From the NCBI RefSeq assembly GCF_014356525.2, contig NC_052515.1, forward strand, positions 21,904,365 to 21,968,364: a stretch of DNA of 64,000 nucleotides, written 5' to 3'. Position 1 is the stretch's first letter. The number at the start of each line of letters is the position of its first letter. Shown here piece by piece: positions 43,810 through 49,800 of this stretch. The notes under the pieces were generated by a model that saw nothing but the letters and a program-made list of their open reading frames with translations, made no database searches and was not told where the DNA came from. Made by a program: the position numbers and the translations under genes. The DNA comes from Nilaparvata lugens (Eukaryota; Arthropoda; Insecta; Hemiptera; Delphacidae).

Positions 43810-46800
43810 AAGAAGAAGAAGAATAAGAAGAAGAGGAAAAAGAAGAAGAAGAAGAAGAAGATCGTGGCTGGCAAACCTGAGGCAGTGGTATGACAAAATA
43901 TCATCCGCAGAGCTGTTTCGCATCGCATCCAACGAAGTCAACATTGCACTGATGGTCGCCAACATCCCAACCGGATAGGCACCCTAAAGAGAAGAAGAAC
44001 CTATAGTATTGTTCTGTGATACTTTTGTATGTACCTAACGATGTTAATGTATTTGTCAAAATACTAGTGACAATAAAGGATGATTATGATAAATAATAAT
44101 GATATTAGTATATATAATGATTATTATAATGATTATTCGTTAAAAGTGGTAATTGAGTGGAATATTTCTAATTGATTTATCAACTTAAGCCATCTAAATT
44201 CAAAATTTATAGTTTTAATGTTTATTTTGGACCAATATTTAAAAAAATTGTACACGTGAAATTCTCACCTTATCTTGGACTTTGTCACCTTTAAATTTGA
44301 AAGAAAAATAGCACAAGGACTACCTTATTATTTAATCTTTCAATGTTATTACATTTGTGTCATTTGCATTGTAAATAAATGAATAAATGAATAAAATAAA
44401 AAATTATTATCAATCCTGACACAATGTATGAACTGTGGACAGGTTTGTGTACGTGGAGAGCTCGTTCCTGTGGCGATGGTGGACGGAGCAGGATGAGGAC
44501 CTGAGGGAGGAGGTGCAGACCCTGGTGAGAGAGGGAAGACTGCAACTGCTGCATGGAGGCTGGTGCATGAGTGACGAGGCCACTCCACACTATTCAGCAC
44601 TCATTGATCAGATGACACTCGGTCTCAAGTCAGTATTATCCTTGAATTTTCAAATTTGTAAAGGAATAACTTTTTCGAAAGAATGTCTTTAAGTAATAAT
44701 TGTTGATCGATATTTGCTTGTAAGACTAACAATGAGTATTTTATTCTTTATTCATTTATACAATATATATTTTATACACATTCTTGAATCCCTCTATCAC
44801 GAACTGCTAAATGTTTCATCAAGTTTTGACACTAGAATGACGACTTGCAGATTTTATAAATATTGTCGTCGTCTTCTTACAGGGGTAGGCATTATAATAA
44901 CTGTTCCACCTTTAAACATTCTCCCACCTTTTTCTTGGTCTGCCAATACTTCTCCTCCCATCTGGCTTGTAAGCAATGACAGCGTTGGGAATTCTTCCGT
45001 TTTCCATTCTCTCAACATGTTCTCTCCACTGTTGTCGACTCGTTGACTCGTCAACTCGTTGAGGTATAGAGATCACATTGAGCTCTCTACGGATATCGAT
45101 ATTATAAAGCCTGTCCTCTCTGTTAATATAGTCTGCAAGTCGTTATTTTAGTGCCAAAACTTGATATTCCCATTAATTTAATGTACACAATCACAATACA
45201 TAAAATATTAGCGCTTTGAGTTTACCTAGGTCAGGCTTTAGTTTGTGCTGTATTGTACTATAAAATGATTATTCTATTTCTCTATGTTTAAATGAAACAG
45301 AACTTTAAATCACCACATCAAACCTAACTGAGCGTAATCCTGAATCTGGATTGAAATTCACCATAGTTGTAACTCAGCATTCGGAGTTATCCAATCTTCT
45401 CTATGTCTTAATGTTGAATCTCTATTGCTCTGATGAAAGTTGAGCTACTGGAAATGTTAAATGAATATTATTTTCAATGTCTTGATTGAATGAGTGTTCT
45501 GAATTATTATTGACATGATTTCAATTCAGAATTGGCTGTTCAAGACTAGATAGATATCAATTAAATATGTATTAGTGCCTATAGCCCACTTAATGTTTTG
45601 AGAAGTTTAAAGTTGCTGACTTGGGGCTATATGCTGACACTACGTTTAACGCTAAACCACGTTTACTTGTAGATAAGGTTGTATTTATCATAATGTGTTT
45701 CATACGGGGTTTAAACGAACAGCTGACATTTCTTCGTTTAAACCAATGCACCTGGAATGTATTCTAGGTTCCTTGGTTCAAACTGAGTATCTGCATACAG
45801 GCATAAACACTACCTCTGTAAACGAATCCATAGTACATGACAGGTGGTTGATGGTAACGTCAGCACAGGTAGGGCTCCTACACCAATAAAAACACTATCT
45901 GATATAGATCAGCTGAAATCAACAAATTTTCATTGGTGTTGGAGCCCTACCTGTGCTGACGTTACCATCAACCACCTGTCTTGCACTATGGGTTTGTTTA
46001 CGGAGGTAGTGGCCTAAGACAATTTCAAACTGTTAATTATTGATGGAGTAAATTCACGGAGCTACTTCACAAATAATAAAAGATTACAATACGGTATATG
46101 ATTTATCATTGTTTCAGATTCCTGAATGACACATTTGGAGAATGCGCACTGCCGAGAGTGGCGTGGCAGATAGATCCGTTCGGCCACTCGAGCGAGGTGG
46201 CTCTGCAATTTGCGCAGATGGGTTACGATGGCCTGTTCTTCGGCAGGCTCGACTATCAGGACTACGCACAGCGCAAATACACAAAGAACATGGAGACGGT
46301 GTGGAGGCCAGACACTAAACTTGGTTAGTTCTCACATATTTTCTGGGATTTCATGGTCTATCAATATTTTCGTATCAATATTTATTCAATCAAACACATA
46401 AGAATATTGGAAAAAACAGTCATTTTCATTTCATTCATCCATTTGAGATTTAATCATTCATTCATTATTGATTGTATTGTATGTAATCAATCATTACTAC
46501 AGTATATTAGGAAGAAGAAGCAGTAGTTTTCCATCCATTCAATAAATCATTCATTATTGATCGTATTGTAGGCTATGTAATCAATCATTACAATATTAGA
46601 AAAAATAACAGTAGTTTACATTTCATTCAGTCAGCAGTCAATATTATTGACTGAATATAGGAAATTGTAGAGTGATACATATTGCATTACATTGTATTTA
46701 TCATTGAATACTTCTTCACCTTGTTGCACAAAAGTTTGTTAACGTCTAATCCCGATTAACTGCTACTAGAAACAATCAGAGAAGCATTCTTTCAAAAAAA

Positions 46801-49800
46801 CCTTCATTGATTGTTTCTTTTGGAATTTAATCACGATTGAAATTCAACAGGCTTTTGTACGACCGAACCCTATATCATTAGGTCTATATGAGCAAATCTG
46901 CAAAAAGTGTGATGTTTGTGTTACTTTTTGTTGCAGGGGAAATGGGAGACCTGTTCACAGGTGTACTGTACAACCTGTATATGCCACCTGATGGATTCTG
47001 TTTTGACACGTACTGCAGTGATGAGCCCCTCATGGACAACCCCAAACTCCATGGATACAATGTCAATGGTCGTGTATGTAAATACAATAAATTTCCAATT
47101 TCCAACACTTGCATTTCGTTGTATGCCATATGCTCATGAATACCTCCAGATTAAATAGATTTGCCAATCAAATTGATTGAAAGTTGACGCTCTGATGGTC
47201 ACAGAGGTACCTACCGTAACTCATTTCCGACTTTACAGGATGGATGGTTTTGAATTTGATTAATTTGTCCACTGTATAAAATGATTAGAATTTACAATAT
47301 AAACAGAGATGTTGTGAATTTTACCTTAGAATGATTAGATTTTGTATTTATTCGTTCATTTACTTGCTTTCAAATATAATCTACCAGATTATTGAAAAGG
47401 CCATATGGCATATAACATGGGGTTCAGAATCTTTATAGTGCTACTAAGTAGTGTGGTTTAAAGTACTGCTTTAGTATTCTGATTCCAGATAGTTGAATGA
47501 GTCTTTAGAACTTTAGATAACTTAGTAGGTGAAGAGGAATAAAATTCTTGAAAAACAGTAGAAACCAATCTGAAAGAACAAACTATCCGAAACCTACCTT
47601 GCTTTCCAACTACATTCGTGAAATTGGCATGTCTTTGGTTCAGTTATAACTTACATTTTATTGTTCTCTTTATGCCTTTATATCTGAACTATTTGTGTTT
47701 TGTTACAGATAGCCCAGTTTGTGAAGGCAGCTGAGTCATGGGCCGAAGCCTATAAGACGCATCATGTCATGATCACTATGGGTGGTGACTTCAACTACAT
47801 TGTTGCCTCGTCCTGGTTCAAAAATATGGACAAACTTATCAAGTAAAGTAATCATTCTTCTATCTCACAAAATGTGACAGCTAATCTATTTCAAATTCTA
47901 GAAAGAAAATAAAACTAAACAGTCGTTATTTCTTCGTAAAGTTTCTGGAATCCTGTATATATTATCATCTTATCCAATGCTAAGTATTTATTTCTTGTAT
48001 TTATACTTATTTCCTTGGTTATTGAGTTGTTGTCAACACTCAATAGCAGCTGAAGATTGTGAGATTGTGAGCTACAGATTGTTGTACCTTGAACAACACT
48101 CAAGAACATCAAGTTTTCTTGCGATTTTCTGATTTTCATGAGAAAAACAGGTTTTTACTTCAGATACTGTTGAGATATTGTGATACCTAGCCATATTGAA
48201 AACTCTAGGTTGTTGTCAAAATATCACTTATTTATTTTGAAAAATCACAAACATGTTTAAACACCAATGGTCAGACACTGAAGATGACACCATTGGTGTT
48301 GAAACATGTTTGTGTTTTTTTTTTAATAAATAAGTGATATTTTGACAACAACCTTGAGTTTTCATCAAGGTTTTCTTCTTTATATAGACATATTTTTCTA
48401 ATTCCTGAGTTGTAAGCACCAATTTTCTTGAGAGTTTCTGAGTTCCCTTGGTAAAATCTGCTCTTGACAAATCACTGCAATTTTACATAAACAAATATTC
48501 CAAGCCATAGATAAGGCTTCCAATATATCAGAAGTATCAAATTTATCAAAATGGCCCGTAATCGTATTGTGTACGAGAAAAAAGATGTATGATGTTTATT
48601 TTGTGTGAGATTTCAGACTTTGTTTGATTTCTCCACAAACATTTTTAATTAATTCATTCATTCATATTCTTTATTCATTCATTCATTCATTAACTTATAC
48701 ATCGTTTTATCCATTCATTCATCTATTGGTTAGGATATTGCATGTTGATCTCTAGGTATACCCACCAAACAATCAGTGAAAATCAAATTGCCGGAAAAAG
48801 TTTGTAGGTAACTTATCGTAATAACCAATACCAATAGCTAATCAAGCGAGAGATGTAAACTTTGTATCTGTGGTTTTATATACATCTTTATTGGAAATGA
48901 ATTTCATTTATTTATTTTATGTGTAACTTCATGTAATTTCAGATACATAAACCAGAAATACAAGGACGTGAATGTGTTGTACTCAACACCGGCCTGCTAC
49001 TTGAAGGCAGTGCATGCTGAGAATATCACTTGGCCTGTCAAGGATGATGACGACTTCATGCCGTATGGCAGCGACGAACATTCCTATTGGACTGGCTACT
49101 ACACCTCCAGACCTAATCTCAAGTATCTCGTCTACAAAGGAAACAACTTTTTGCAGGTAAATTTCATTGACATCAATCCATCGATTTTGTTTGAACAATT
49201 CATATTGATAATCATATTATATCGTATAATCTCTGATGAATTACAATAATTGACGTAGTCAGTTTGTCTAAAGATTTAAAAGGATATTATTACTTCTTTG
49301 TAGAGACGATAATGTGAATAGTATTCATTTTTTTGAAATAATTGGGTGTAGTGGTCAAACCACTCGATGTTTTATAGGTAGGAGTTTGCAGATATAAATA
49401 AATGAGATATTCAAGATATTCTCATTCAAATAAATGAGATATAAGGATATTCTCATTCAAATAAATGAGATATAAAGATATTCTCATTCAAATGAATGAC
49501 ATATTGAAAATTAAAAATATTATTTTCTACTACCCCCTGCCTATAGGCTACAGGCCTTCATTCCACAGGATTTTCAGGAAGAGAAACTCTCCCTGAATGG
49601 GGCGAGAATATAACTTCCATGAGTTCTAATCAGACTTTTCTCATTCACCATGACTGAGCATGAATAGTCCCATTAGAACCTATGGTAATAGCATTCTCCT
49701 TGTACCGGTCACTTCTACTGATACAGAAAAATGGGAATCCAGTTTTATAGGAGCAGTACAAACTTCAGTCTGCAACCACCACCTGGTTCGTGAGTTCGAA

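Larger units (their letters stand above)
42031..44442 (+). other. Intron 3
   Basis: 2.4 kb. It carries a (GAT)n array, a family C MITE, a (GAA)n array joined to a LINE 3' end (all listed separately), and otherwise AT-rich DNA. The polypyrimidine tract before exon 4 is weak. Confidence 0.75.
44629..46117 (+). other. Intron 4
   Basis: 1.5 kb, with a LINE remnant (44912-45115) and a foldback (45800-46014) listed separately. The rest is AT-rich with no recognised feature. Confidence 0.75.
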
